Shown: positions 16,521-27,114 of the stretch, one piece after another
How the letters are laid out: every line of letters begins with the position of its first letter
How positions within the stretch are numbered: position 1 is the first letter of the stretch
Source of the DNA: an uncultured Acetatifactor sp.
Lineage (GTDB): Bacteria > Bacillota > Clostridia > Lachnospirales > Lachnospiraceae
Reading direction: 5' to 3'
Assembly: GCA_934436435.1 (NCBI GenBank)
Contig: CAKSAN010000013.1
Span: 86,476 to 150,475 of the forward strand
DNA length: 64,000 nt
Translations under genes and position numbers: made by a program
Notes under the pieces: generated by a model
The model's input: only the letters and a program-made list of their open reading frames with translations
The model's database searches: none
What the model was told of the DNA's origin: nothing

Positions 16521-17405
16521 ATGCAGGTAGTATTGGAAAACAAAGTTTTAAAGGTTACCATCAACAGCTTTGGTGCAGAGCTTGCAAGCATTCGGGGGAA
16601 AGCAACAGATACCGAGTATCTGTGGAATGCGGATGCAAAATTCTGGAAGAGAAGTGCACCGGTATTGTTTCCCTTTGTGGGCAGTCTGAAAAATAAGGAA
16701 TATCAGTATGAGGGAAAGACCTACCCCATGGGACAGCACGGTTTTGCCAGAGATATGGAGTTCGCCGTGGACGTACAGACGGCGACGGAAGCATGGTTTT
16801 CCCTGAGGTCTAATGAAGAGACCAAAGCGAAGTATCCATTCGAGTTTATTTTAAAAGTAGGTTATGAATTAGAAGGAAAAGATCTGAAAGTTATCTGGCA
16901 GGTAGAGAATCCGGATACGAAAGAACTGTATTTTTCCATCGGAGGACACCCGGCATTTATGTGCCCTGTGGATGAGAAGGGAAAGCAGTCAGAGTATTAT
17001 TTCAAGTTTGATGCCAGCAAGGACCTGACTTATGGACTGATCGCAGATGACGGACAGGGTCTGCTGGGATCGGAAGAGGATGTATTACCGGTGGCAGAGG
17101 ATGGTTATGCACAGATCACAGAGCACTTATTTGATCGGGATGCCCTGATCGTGGAGAACCATCAGGCTTCCGCAGTGAGCCTGTGTACGCCGGACAAAAA
17201 GCCTTACCTCACCGTAAGCTTTGATGCGCCGTTATTCGGCCTGTGGTCTCCCGCAGGCAAGGGAGCACCGTTTATCTGCATCGAGCCCTGGTACGGCAGA
17301 TGTGACCGGACTACCTTTGACGGCAGTCTGGAGCAGCGGGAGTATGGCAATACTTTGCTGGCAGGCGAGGTATTCCGTAAGGAGTATACCATTACCGTAG
17401 AATAA
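16521..17405 (+). CDS. aldose 1-epimerase family protein (LacX/YihR-like)
   Basis: 294 residues, the full length of this beta-sandwich family. Visible family features are FGAELASIRGK, LFPFVGSLKN, GQHGFARDMEF with the catalytic-type His, FSIGGHPAFMCP with the second His, and a late Glu in FICIEPWYGRCD. It should interconvert anomers of a free or phosphorylated hexose; members of this clade often act on sugars other than galactose. It has its own promoter and terminator, so it is monocistronic. Confidence 0.92.
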   Translation: MQVVLENKVLKVTINSFGAELASIRGKATDTEYLWNADAKFWKRSAPVLFPFVGSLKNKEYQYEGKTYPMGQHGFARDMEFAVDVQTATEAWFSLRSNEETKAKYPFEFILKVGYELEGKDLKVIWQVENPDTKELYFSIGGHPAFMCPVDEKGKQSEYYFKFDASKDLTYGLIADDGQGLLGSEEDVLPVAEDGYAQITEHLFDRDALIVENHQASAVSLCTPDKKPYLTVSFDAPLFGLWSPAGKGAPFICIEPWYGRCDRTTFDGSLEQREYGNTLLAGEVFRKEYTITVE

Positions 17406-17419
17406 TTTTGTAATTTGGG

Positions 17420-17460
17420 ATCCTTCTGTGCCGGAAATAATGGGCACAGGAGGATTTTTT
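17420..17460 (+). terminator. terminator of aldose epimerase gene
   Basis: Stem ATCCTTCTGTGCC against GGGCACAGGAGGAT with an 8-base loop, followed by six T residues. Confidence 0.9.
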
Positions 17461-17496
17461 GCGTTTTCCGGTATCAGAGTAAATAGAACTATAGTA

Positions 17497-17535
17497 AAAA
17501 CAGCAGCGATACCTGACATATCGCTGCTGTTTTTA
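17497..17535. terminator. bidirectional terminator between convergent genes
   Basis: Perfect 13-bp stem AACAGCAGCGATA with a 7-base loop, T-rich on one side and A-rich on the other, placed just past the stop of the minus-strand beta-glucuronidase. Confidence 0.88.
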
Positions 17536-17545
17536 GTGCTTTATC

Positions 17546-19567
<2,022 letters not shown>

Positions 19568-19591
19568 TTATTGAATATCAATAAAAATATA

Positions 19592-19620
19592 TTGACATTC
19601 GTATAATAGAGTGATATGTT
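19592..19620 (+). promoter_or_regulatory. promoter of DUF2975 operon
   Basis: TTGACA (19592-19597), 17-base spacer, TATGTT (19615-19620). A small inverted repeat, TCAATA/TATTGA, overlaps the -35 and could bind the operon's own XRE regulator. Confidence 0.65.
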
Positions 19621-19681
19621 AAGGCTACCAGGAAGGAAAGAGGTATAGTGTGAAAAATAAATTTTTTACACGCAAATTTGT

Positions 19682-19718
19682 GCCTGCACAAGGTGCTGAA
19701 GCACCTGAAAGTCTGCAG
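19682..19718 (+). other. nested RNA hairpin in leader of DUF2975 operon
   Basis: Inner stem GGTGC-TGAA-GCACC enclosed by the outer pairing CCTGCA/TGCAGG, ending about 25 bases before the DUF2975 start codon. A GTG-initiated frame opens at 19650 and runs through it (62 codons), but whether it is translated is unclear. Possible leader-RNA control. Confidence 0.4.
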
Positions 19719-19743
19719 GTTATTGAAAGGTATGGGAATAGCT

Positions 19744-20229
19744 ATGGAGAAAAAAGAGTTGTCGGAAAAGGAGCTGCGGGAGAAGAAGTTTACTCTGGCA
19801 AAGGGTACGAAGTATCTACTGGATTTTATGTTCTATAGTGGGATTCTGGTGACAATAAGTCTGCCGTTCAGTCTCAAATACATAGGAAAGTATCTGGAGG
19901 CAGTGGAAGAGAATTACCTCCCGGCGGTGATCATATTTGCAATTCTGGGAGTGCTGGCGCTGTTACTGGTCAATGAGCTGCGGAAGATGTTCCGCACAGT
20001 GCTGGCGGAGAATTGCTTTGTGCCGGAAAATGTGGCGAGCCTTCGGAGAATGGGAGACTTAAGCTTTTTTATCGCGGCCATGAGTGCCGTAAGATGCGTG
20101 GTGTACCTGACCATCGCCATGCTGGTGATCATTCTGGTATTCATCATCGCAGGCATGTTCAGCAAAGTACTGTCCATGGTATTTGAAGAAGCCGTGCGCT
20201 ACAAGGAAGAAAACGACCTCACCATTTAG
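19744..20229 (+). CDS. DUF2975 membrane protein
   Basis: 161 residues from the ATG at 19744 (GGGAA five bases upstream; an ATG at 19732 is possible). Four membrane segments are visible, with the DUF2975 pattern of a first helix pair, a cytoplasmic stretch ELRKMFRTVLAENCFVPENVASLRRMG, and two further helices. Function unknown for the family. The next gene is a small XRE regulator, the standard partner of DUF2975, which suggests the membrane protein modulates that regulator or responds to it. Confidence 0.88.
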   Translation: MEKKELSEKELREKKFTLAKGTKYLLDFMFYSGILVTISLPFSLKYIGKYLEAVEENYLPAVIIFAILGVLALLLVNELRKMFRTVLAENCFVPENVASLRRMGDLSFFIAAMSAVRCVVYLTIAMLVIILVFIIAGMFSKVLSMVFEEAVRYKEENDLTI

Positions 20230-20253
20230 ACAGAAAACAGAAAGGCAGCAATT

Positions 20254-20481
20254 ATGGGAATCATTGTAAATCTGGATGTAATGATGGCAAAACGGAAGAT
20301 CAGTTTGACGGAACTGGCGAATCAGGTGGATCTGACCCAGGCCAATCTGTCCATCCTGAAAAATAATAAAGCAAAAGCCATACGTTTCTCTACACTGGAA
20401 TCCATCTGTGAGGTGCTGCATTGTCAGCCGGGAGACATTCTGGAGTACGTAGAAGACACGAAAGAAGAGGAAAATAAATAA
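20254..20481 (+). CDS. small XRE/Cro-type DNA-binding regulator (YozG-like)
   Basis: 75 residues, essentially a lone helix-turn-helix: VNLDVMMAKRKISLTELAN, then QANLSILKNNKAKAIRFSTL and a CEVLHCQPGDILEY tail. It is the common partner of DUF2975 proteins in Firmicutes. It lies 24 bases after the DUF2975 gene and 22 before the DUF4173 gene, so it probably regulates this operon. Confidence 0.92.
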   Translation: MGIIVNLDVMMAKRKISLTELANQVDLTQANLSILKNNKAKAIRFSTLESICEVLHCQPGDILEYVEDTKEEENK

Positions 20482-20503
20482 ATCCTGAGAGGGGGAGATC
20501 ACA

Positions 20504-22177
20504 ATGCAGGAAAATACAGTCGCACAGGAAACAAATTCAGTAAATCAGGGACAGATCTCCGGGCAGAACGTAGTCCGGGTGGTGGAACAGCCGGAAACTG
20601 TCTGGACAAAACGTAGGAAGGAACACTTTAATTTTTTCGGACCGGTGACTTTTCTCTATGCCGTATTCTATGCATTTTGCATGTTTCATAACGGGTCGGG
20701 GATCACCTTCCCTTTTTTTCTCGCAGGCACTTTACTGTATTTTGTCTTCTCGCTGTCAAAACTGGAGATTACCTTGAAAAAAGGAAGCGCCTTTTACATG
20801 ATCAGCATTCTGCTGCTGGGGGTGTCAACCTTCTGCACCGACGGATGGGCGATCATCAGCCTGAATAAGCTGGCGGTGTTTCTGCTGGTAATGTGTCTGC
20901 TGCTGAATCAATATTTTGATACGAAAAAGTGGAATCTGGGAAAATATATGGGAAGCATCTGCCAGCTGATCGTTATGAGCTTCGGCGAACTGGGCAAGCC
21001 TTTCTCCGATGGAAAGGCTTATTTTCAGCAAAAGGGAAAGATCAATAAAAAAGTATGGTACGGACTGCTGGGAGTAGTGATCGCACTTCCCATTCTGCTC
21101 ATCGCCGCCGGATTGTTAAGCTCCGCTGATGCGGTGTTCCGCAAGATGACAATGGATTTCATAAACTGGATCCGTCCGGGCAATATATTCAATGTGGTTT
21201 TCCGGGTAACGTTTTTGTTCTTTGCTTCCTATGCACTGACTTCCTACCTGTGTAAGAAAAGCATCCCGGAGGAAGTAAAGGACCGCAGAAAGGGAGAGCC
21301 AGTATTGGCAATTACAATTATGTCACTGCTGTCACTTTTATATCTGCTGTTTTCCGGCATCCAGATCTTCGGATTATTCCTTGGGAAAATGCAACTGCCG
21401 GAAGGATATACTTACGCACAGTACGCAAGAGAGGGCTTTTTCCAGCTGCTGGCGGTCAGCATTCTGAACCTGATTCTGGTACTGGTGTGCCTCAGCTTTT
21501 TCAAGGAAAGCAAGGTGCTGAAAGTGATTATGACAATTATGTCATTATGCACCTTCGTCATGATCGCATCCAGTGTGATGCGTATGATCATTTACATCCG
21601 GTATTATTATCTGACATTCCTGCGGATTTTTGTTCTGTGGATGCTGGTGGTATTATTCATAATGTTTATTGGAGTACTGATTAATATTTACAGAGAAAGT
21701 TTTCCGCTGTTTCGGTATGGCGTGGTTGTGGTGACGATTCTGTATCTGGCATTGTCCTTCAGCCATCCCGATTATATCATTGCCCGGGTGAATATTGCCA
21801 ATGCGCCCGGCGCGGACGGTACAGGCTGGGAAGAATCCGTGGCACAGGATTACGGGGATGACTTTTTTGCCGGACCGTTTTTCCGGGGATCGGAATACAA
21901 TGACTTCTCTTATCTGAGTGATCTCAGTGCGGATGCGGCTCCAGTCATAATCCCTTATATGGAAAGTCTGGATTATGATTTCAGAGCTTACGGATTGGAG
22001 GATCCTTTAGATATTATGGACAGTTCTCATTGGTTAGGTAGTTATCAGCAGAAAGGATTCGGCTATTATTATCTGGAACAAATCAAAGGTGATTTGGAGG
22101 AACTGTCACCGCGGACATTTAATATATCCAGATATATGGCATTAAAACAGATAGAGGCAAGAGTCGATGGAAAATAA
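20504..22177 (+). CDS. DUF4173 multi-pass membrane protein
   Basis: 557 residues. A Gln/Asn-rich N-terminal tail (1-45) is followed by about ten to twelve membrane helices; the DUF4173 core includes a long basic loop (KPFSDGKAYFQQKGK) and AGLLSSADAVFRKM. The C-terminal 120 residues are outside the membrane region and acidic. Function unknown. GAGGGGGAG ribosome site. It is in one transcript with the XRE regulator and overlaps the next gene by 11 bases, implying coupled translation. Confidence 0.85.
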   Translation: MQENTVAQETNSVNQGQISGQNVVRVVEQPETVWTKRRKEHFNFFGPVTFLYAVFYAFCMFHNGSGITFPFFLAGTLLYFVFSLSKLEITLKKGSAFYMISILLLGVSTFCTDGWAIISLNKLAVFLLVMCLLLNQYFDTKKWNLGKYMGSICQLIVMSFGELGKPFSDGKAYFQQKGKINKKVWYGLLGVVIALPILLIAAGLLSSADAVFRKMTMDFINWIRPGNIFNVVFRVTFLFFASYALTSYLCKKSIPEEVKDRRKGEPVLAITIMSLLSLLYLLFSGIQIFGLFLGKMQLPEGYTYAQYAREGFFQLLAVSILNLILVLVCLSFFKESKVLKVIMTIMSLCTFVMIASSVMRMIIYIRYYYLTFLRIFVLWMLVVLFIMFIGVLINIYRESFPLFRYGVVVVTILYLALSFSHPDYIIARVNIANAPGADGTGWEESVAQDYGDDFFAGPFFRGSEYNDFSYLSDLSADAAPVIIPYMESLDYDFRAYGLEDPLDIMDSSHWLGSYQQKGFGYYYLEQIKGDLEELSPRTFNISRYMALKQIEARVDGK

Positions 22178-23480
22178 AGAAAGTAATACGGAAAAAATAA
22201 GGTTTTACAAAAAGCATCCGGTACTGACTGCATGGTTGATCTCAGTAATTGCGGCATTACCTGTGTCTTATTCCATGCTGATGGTTGCGGGAAGTCTGTC
22301 AGGCAGAGAACTGGCAGCAATGATGGTCACCATTGTGCTCTGGAATTTCGTCATTGGAAGTGTGGCAGTATTTCCCATTGCATTGGCAATCTGCGAGTTG
22401 ATCAGCCTCATAGCTGTGAAAAGACAGCGTCCGATACAGGGAACCTGGCTGGTGGATCTGTATGTGTTCGGACTGGGACCCTTCTGTGAGATACTTTATC
22501 TGGGGCTTTTGGGGAATATGACGAATTATGACTGGGAGGTACAGCTGTCAAATGCGGAGAAGCATACGCCGATCTACACCGGTGCAGCAGCGACGGTAGT
22601 AACTTTGTGGATGCTTGGGCTGATCGGTTATGCCATTCTGCAATACATTCCGCTTCGCAAGCTTCCACCACTTGTGACAGTACTGTCAATTTCTGCAATG
22701 TATCTGGGAGTCATAGAGCTGCTTCTGTTCACGGCGCAGATTTACCGGCTGGACGATTTTCTCGATCTTTATCTGCTAATACTACCGGTTTGCTGTATCC
22801 TCATTGTAGCAAGGCTTCTCCTTGCCAAGGTACAGGAATGGAACCACATGGTGCAGAATGCGGAGAAAGAACGTTTCGGAACGGGCAAAATTTGTCAGAA
22901 CTCTGTGCTGCGCTGGTGCGACCGAATTCTGCGGAAGGCGGCATGGTGGCCCGTGCTGGCACTGCTTCTGATGTTCCCGCTTCTGGGAATCCTGATCGCA
23001 ATCCTCATGCTGTTCGGGCAGGCCCCGGATTCCGTGATTAAAGCATTTACAGAGACCAGCGACTGGAACCTGTCTCTCCGGCAGGCCCCGCAGAATGTCA
23101 TGTATGACGGGCATTATCTATGCACAGTAGCTGCCGGTGGCCATAAAAAGATCGTAAAGCCCATCCGTCTGGGGAGGCGGCACGGGCATGAAGTCATTGT
23201 GAACCGTCAGCTGTGCATCGCCAATGCTTTTGAACAGGTGCTGGAAGAACGGACTCCCGGCTTCCACCGGACACTGCGGCATTTCTATGACACTTATGGT
23301 TTCCCTGTGGCGAGACTGATCCACAGTAAATACACGGCGGATCTGGTGTATTTTATTATGAAACCGCTGGAATGGATCTTCCTGTGCGTGCTGTACCTGA
23401 CAGATGCGCATCCAGAGAACCGCATTGCCGTGCAATACACCGGCAAGACAGCGGCACAGGTGGACGAATTGTATAAATAA
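22167..23480 (+). CDS. multi-pass membrane protein, DUF6688-like
   Basis: 437 residues with about seven hydrophobic segments in the first 300 residues. A C-terminal cytoplasmic or surface domain (about 315-437) has NVMYDGHYLCTVAAGGHKK, RLGRRHGHEVIVNRQL and RTLRHFYDTYGFPVARLI, as in proteins labelled DUF6688. I recognise the family by recall only. It overlaps the DUF4173 stop by 11 bases, so the two are probably made together. Confidence 0.7.
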   Translation: MENKESNTEKIRFYKKHPVLTAWLISVIAALPVSYSMLMVAGSLSGRELAAMMVTIVLWNFVIGSVAVFPIALAICELISLIAVKRQRPIQGTWLVDLYVFGLGPFCEILYLGLLGNMTNYDWEVQLSNAEKHTPIYTGAAATVVTLWMLGLIGYAILQYIPLRKLPPLVTVLSISAMYLGVIELLLFTAQIYRLDDFLDLYLLILPVCCILIVARLLLAKVQEWNHMVQNAEKERFGTGKICQNSVLRWCDRILRKAAWWPVLALLLMFPLLGILIAILMLFGQAPDSVIKAFTETSDWNLSLRQAPQNVMYDGHYLCTVAAGGHKKIVKPIRLGRRHGHEVIVNRQLCIANAFEQVLEERTPGFHRTLRHFYDTYGFPVARLIHSKYTADLVYFIMKPLEWIFLCVLYLTDAHPENRIAVQYTGKTAAQVDELYK

Positions 23481-23536
23481 CTTGGAATTTGTTGGACAAA
23501 TGGAAAGCGCAGGAATGTATAAATTTATGTTTGTAG

Positions 23537-23583
23537 AGTTGTCTTTCGAGTGAAAAACACACTATTGCGCTCGAAAGACAACT
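23537..23583. repeat. 14-bp inverted repeat, possible terminator
   Basis: Perfect arms AGTTGTCTTTCGAG and complement around a 19-base loop, 57 bases past the membrane-protein stop. It lacks a good T-tract on either strand, but would form a stable hairpin. Confidence 0.6.
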
Positions 23584-23985
23584 TTATTCAGATATTAAAA
23601 GATATTTATCGCCTATTTAAAAATTAAAAGATATACTTCCTTTATAAGTACATATCACCTATGAAAATTTCTTTGTCAGCGGAAGCTGATATCTGAGACT
23701 TTTGTTAAGAAAGTCCGCCCGCCTCTTCAAAAAGAGCAGAGAGGCAATATGATATGAGGGAAAAGAAAAGTCCCAAGAGGCTTGAGAATTATTACCGGCA
23801 AAAAACGCAGGGATGTGTAATTCACGTTTATACATTTCTGCGTTTTTTATGAAATGATAATTGAATAATAAATTGGAAGAGTTGCACATGATGCAACTAT
23901 GATGATATAGTATGTTAAGCTTATGCTTGTAATGGACGGGGGAAAGCGTTCGGTTACAATAAAAATACATAAGGAGAGATACAAA
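23584..23985. other. intergenic region with stacked hairpins, no convincing gene
   Basis: Contains a GCCTCT/AGAGGC hairpin near 23720-23745 and a longer stem, AAAAAACGCAG with CTGCGTTTTTT, at about 23800-23848. The latter has T runs in both orientations and would terminate on either strand. A minus-strand frame of 103 codons (23659-23970) spans it but has no ribosome site I can support. The right end holds the leader of the lipoprotein gene. Confidence 0.4.
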
Positions 23986-24801
23986 ATGAGGGGCAAATTA
24001 ATTTTTATCACAGGAGTTATGGTACTGGGGCTGTCTGCCTGCGGAGCACAGGGGAGTGATCCGGCGGGAGAGAGCAATAGTTCAGAGGTTATCGGATCCG
24101 CAGAGTCTGCGGTAACGGAAGAGAACGTTTCGGAGACCAACGAAGCCATGGAAGCGACGGCATCTACGGAGACAGTTTCCGATACAGCGGCATCCACGAC
24201 AGGTCCTTCCTACGAAGATGAGGACGCATGGCTCCCATGGGAAGACTATGGGGAATGTTCCAACACTGTGAAAGAGTTCTACAATGACGATGAGAAAAAG
24301 ACCTATTACTACGAAATGGATGAGTTCTATTTTTCCGATGAGAAGTATGCAAAAGTGAATGATTATCTACAGCAGATGTATGAGGAATACAGAGCGCAGT
24401 ATGAGGAGGAAGGGGAGAATCACACCGGAGCGTATGAACTGGTCGATGAAACACTTTCCGAGGGACAGCGATACGATGACAATTATCTGGTATTCAATGG
24501 CATTACTTTAGCGGATGACGAGTATGTCAGCCTGCATTTTAATGACACGGTTTATTACGCAGGAGCAGCGCATCCACTGTCTTATTACATCCCCGTGACG
24601 ATCTCCGTTGCTACCGGTGAAGAAGTCACCCCGGAAGAGGTTCTGGGGAAGACCTGGGACGAAATCCGGGCAGCAGGCGCTATTGAAGAGGAGAACGAAG
24701 AAAATTTTAATGCCGACTACGGTTTTTACATCACGGATAAGGAACTGTGCTATCTCTATCGTGTTAATTTCTTTGTAGAAGAGATCCGGATTCCTCGGTA
24801 A
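23986..24801 (+). CDS. DUF3298-type lipoprotein (RsiV/PdaC-like extracellular domain)
   Basis: 271 residues from the ATG with AAGGAGAG seven bases upstream. Signal peptide with lipobox LSAC (Cys20), then a Ser/Thr/Glu-rich linker to about 85. A domain with YYYEMDEFYFSDEKYAKVN follows, then the DUF3298 core: VSLHFNDTVYYAGAAHPLSYY, ISVATGEEVTPEEVLG, and a final FYITDKELCYLYRVNFF. DUF3298 domains occur in anti-sigma factor RsiV and in polysaccharide deacetylase PdaC. No sigma factor or catalytic domain is adjacent, so this is a free surface lipoprotein of unknown role. Confidence 0.85.
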   Translation: MRGKLIFITGVMVLGLSACGAQGSDPAGESNSSEVIGSAESAVTEENVSETNEAMEATASTETVSDTAASTTGPSYEDEDAWLPWEDYGECSNTVKEFYNDDEKKTYYYEMDEFYFSDEKYAKVNDYLQQMYEEYRAQYEEEGENHTGAYELVDETLSEGQRYDDNYLVFNGITLADDEYVSLHFNDTVYYAGAAHPLSYYIPVTISVATGEEVTPEEVLGKTWDEIRAAGAIEEENEENFNADYGFYITDKELCYLYRVNFFVEEIRIPR

Positions 24802-24841
24802 AAGAACCGGATGGGCTGACAGAGAATTACAGGCATCTTCC

Positions 24842-25078
24842 TTGGAAAAAGGTGCGATATTTTCCGCCATCCCCGTGTTTGTGTTTGAAGGTGCCATAAC
24901 GCTGCTGGCCAGACTGGTCTCCCCAATCATGACACCCACGGCGGTGGCATACCTGTCGCTGATCGGTTCCACCCTAATCTTCTGCATTGGAATTAACCTT
25001 GTCTGGGGCAAGAAATTAAAGGTTGCCAATATGCTCCCGGCGGTGCTGTTGGCGATTCTGGCGGCTTATCTGCCGTGA
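24842..25078 (+). pseudogene. C-terminal remnant of a DUF554 membrane protein
   Basis: 78 codons (TTG at 24842) matching only the last third of DUF554/YdfK-type proteins: FSAIPVFVFEGAITLLAR, then SPIMTPTAVAYLSLIGS and GINLVWGKKLKVANMLPA. The family normally has over 200 residues and about six helices. No N-terminal part is visible upstream, where the lipoprotein gene ends 40 bases earlier. A deletion probably removed the front of the gene. Confidence 0.75.
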
Positions 25079-25096
25079 AGTTTTTAGGAAAAATAA

Positions 25097-25345
25097 ACTG
25101 AAGAATTCGAAAAACTGTTTCAGAAGGATTTTTGCCTGCAATGCGAGGAGCCCACGCTGGTGCCGGTCAATCTGAACAGCTGGATGAACCTGACAGACAC
25201 CCCGGAGGATCTTCAGAAAAAAATTACGAATTTAATGAATAAGGAGCTGGCCGTAGGAGCCAAAACCGGATTCGCTCCCTACCTCAAAGAAACCCAGATC
25301 ATGTTTGACCACAGATGGCTGCTACTGATCGGGGAGAAAAAATAG
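25097..25345 (+). pseudogene. remnant of an unidentified gene, C-terminal end
   Basis: An open frame with no good start (stop codon at 25094) ending at 25345. It reads like the end of a cytoplasmic protein: CEEPTLVPVNLNSWMNLTD, LMNKELAVGAKTGFAPYLKE, FDHRWLLLIGEKK. I do not recognise the family. A GTG at 25160 could in principle start a 61-residue product, but the coding character continues upstream of it, which points to truncation. Confidence 0.5.
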
Positions 25346-25431
25346 TGGGGACCGTTTCCTTTATTATTTTATGTTATACTGTTGTAAGGGATTTTTCAGA
25401 AACAGATGGATTTGAGAAGGAAGTAAGCGCT

Positions 25432-25617
25432 ATGTGCAATTTGGGCGAAGGAATTGAAGAAAAAGGGATTGCAAAAGGCCGGATAGAGGGCGAAGCCAGC
25501 CTTATTTTAAAAATGCACAAGAATGGCCTGTCAGCAGAGCAGATAGCCTCTGCCACAGACAAGGAGATAGAAGAAGTGAAGGCAATTATTGCCGGAAAAG
25601 ATTTGAGGAACCTTTGA
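25432..25617 (+). pseudogene. C-terminal tail of an Rpn-type PD-(D/E)XK transposase/nuclease
   Basis: 61 codons from ATG: MCNLGEGIEEKGIAKG, then a Leu/Ala helix ending in NGLSAEQIASATDKEIEEVK. This is the typical end of Rpn-family proteins of Lachnospiraceae. The catalytic nuclease domain is missing; coding character continues a short way upstream (TDGFEKEVSA) before becoming unrecognisable. Most likely a decayed copy. Confidence 0.7.
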
Positions 25618-25621
25618 GTTT

Positions 25622-26098
25622 ATGAATTATAAAATAAGAAACCTGAAACCGGAAGAAACCAGAATCCTGGATACGTTTTTATACGAAGCTATTTTTATCC
25701 CGGAGGGAGTAGAGGCTCCGCCGAAGTCTATTATTCAACAACCGGAATTACAGTTATATATCGAGGATTTTGGAAACAGAGAAGGGGATCTATGCTTTGT
25801 TGCGGAAGCTGATCATGCAGTTATAGCAGCGGTATGGGTCCGGATCATGAATGATTATGGTCATGTTGACGCTGAAACGCCGTCCCTTGCTATTTCTGTT
25901 TTAAAGAAATACCGCAATTACGGAATAGGCACAGCATTAATGAAAAAAATGCTGGCGGAACTGAAAGAACGCGGCTACAAGCAGACTTCTCTGTCTGTGC
26001 AGAAGCAAAACTATGCTATAAGTATGTACAAGAAAGTCGGATATCAAATCGTCGATGAAAATGATGAAGAGTATATCATGATTTGCGGGTTACAGTAA
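25622..26098 (+). CDS. GNAT-family N-acetyltransferase
   Basis: 158 residues, complete GNAT fold: N-terminal KIRNLKPEETRIL, central beta strands with LCFVAEADHAVIAAVWVRI, acetyl-CoA-binding loop KKYRNYGIGTALMKKML (motif A, RNYGIGTAL), and the C-terminal QNYAISMYKKVGYQ motif. Acceptor unknown. It starts four bases after the Rpn remnant stop. Confidence 0.93.
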   Translation: MNYKIRNLKPEETRILDTFLYEAIFIPEGVEAPPKSIIQQPELQLYIEDFGNREGDLCFVAEADHAVIAAVWVRIMNDYGHVDAETPSLAISVLKKYRNYGIGTALMKKMLAELKERGYKQTSLSVQKQNYAISMYKKVGYQIVDENDEEYIMICGLQ

Positions 26099-26149
26099 TT
26101 TTTAGCTATCAAAGCTTAAAATTAAAAAATTAATGAGGAGGCAGGCAAT

Positions 26150-26416
26150 ATGCTGTACATGGTAATCGAAAAATATAAAGACAAAGAGGCTGTCTATAAA
26201 CGTTTTCACGAAAAGGGTCGAATGATGCCTGCGGGTGTAAGCTACGTCAATAGCTGGGTTACAGAAGATGGAAATACCTGTTACCAGATCAACGAAGCGG
26301 AAAGTCTGGAACTGTTGCAGAAATGGGCTGCAAACTGGGAGGATGTTACGGATTTTGAGTTTATTCCGGTCATAAGCAGTCAGGAAATGAGTGAAAAGAT
26401 GGCAAAAAATGAATGA
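26150..26416 (+). CDS. DUF3303 family protein
   Basis: 88 residues matching DUF3303 along its length: MLYMVIEKYKDKEAVYKRF, RMMPAGVSYVNSWVTED, LLQKWAANWEDVTDFEF, PVISSQEM. A small dimeric ferredoxin-like fold of unknown function. AGGAGG ribosome site about nine bases upstream. It stands alone between the acetyltransferase and membrane genes. Confidence 0.88.
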   Translation: MLYMVIEKYKDKEAVYKRFHEKGRMMPAGVSYVNSWVTEDGNTCYQINEAESLELLQKWAANWEDVTDFEFIPVISSQEMSEKMAKNE

Positions 26417-26517
26417 AATATAATGACAAAATATAGCAGATGATTTCATAAAAAAGGGTGACGATAGCCCACTCTTGTGTTACTATGAGGGAAAATAATA
26501 CAAAGGAGTGGGGAGAT

Positions 26518-27114
26518 ATGTTTACAAAGAGGAGTTGGGAATCCTTTTATTCCGGTCTCATTATAGTTGGACTGGTATTTATGGTGTTCCCGGTCATTTA
26601 TTTCTGCGGTGCGGCGAAAGAGAAGCAGATCCTGCCGCCACTTATCATGTTTCTGCTGGGTCTGGTGATCTTCGTGGTCAGTGTTCACTTTGCCATCAAA
26701 TACCACAAAGAGAAAACGAAATATACCAAATATAAGATCGACAAGTCTCTGACCTACACATTTACTCTGACTTATGGGGATACGGTGGAGACTGTCACCG
26801 ATTTTTCCCAGATCGAATACGCCATCAAGAGACTGGCAAAATACCGGACGGGCTATGTAGAGATCGCTGTTACACCCACCATGGGAAGCCTGAAAAAGTT
26901 TTACATCTGCTATACCAACAAAGACCCGTACATTCATATGCTGATCGAGCAGGAGCGGGAAGACGGCGTGGGATATTGGGAAGAACGGGGAGATTCTTAC
27001 AAGATTCCTATTATGACGCTGGAGCGGCTTTATGTGAAACATAAGATGATTTCGTTTGATTACCTGAACCGCAAGGAGACCGGTGTGGATGCAAGGGAGG
27101 GATTGATCTTATGA
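26518..27114 (+). CDS. two-helix membrane protein of unknown function
   Basis: 198 residues from the ATG with GGGAGAT just upstream; the longer frame from 26458 lacks a ribosome site. Two hydrophobic helices (about 11-30 and 40-60) are followed by a soluble domain of about 135 residues starting KIDKSLTYTFTLTYGDTVETVT. No family recognised. The stop overlaps the start of the next small membrane protein (ATGA), so the two are coupled. Confidence 0.75.
   Translation: MFTKRSWESFYSGLIIVGLVFMVFPVIYFCGAAKEKQILPPLIMFLLGLVIFVVSVHFAIKYHKEKTKYTKYKIDKSLTYTFTLTYGDTVETVTDFSQIEYAIKRLAKYRTGYVEIAVTPTMGSLKKFYICYTNKDPYIHMLIEQEREDGVGYWEERGDSYKIPIMTLERLYVKHKMISFDYLNRKETGVDAREGLIL

Noticed and set aside
23659..23970. 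Minus-strand frame of 103 codons in the hairpin-rich spacer
   Set aside because: No ribosome site, and it crosses two strong hairpins; kept only as a note in the intergenic entry.
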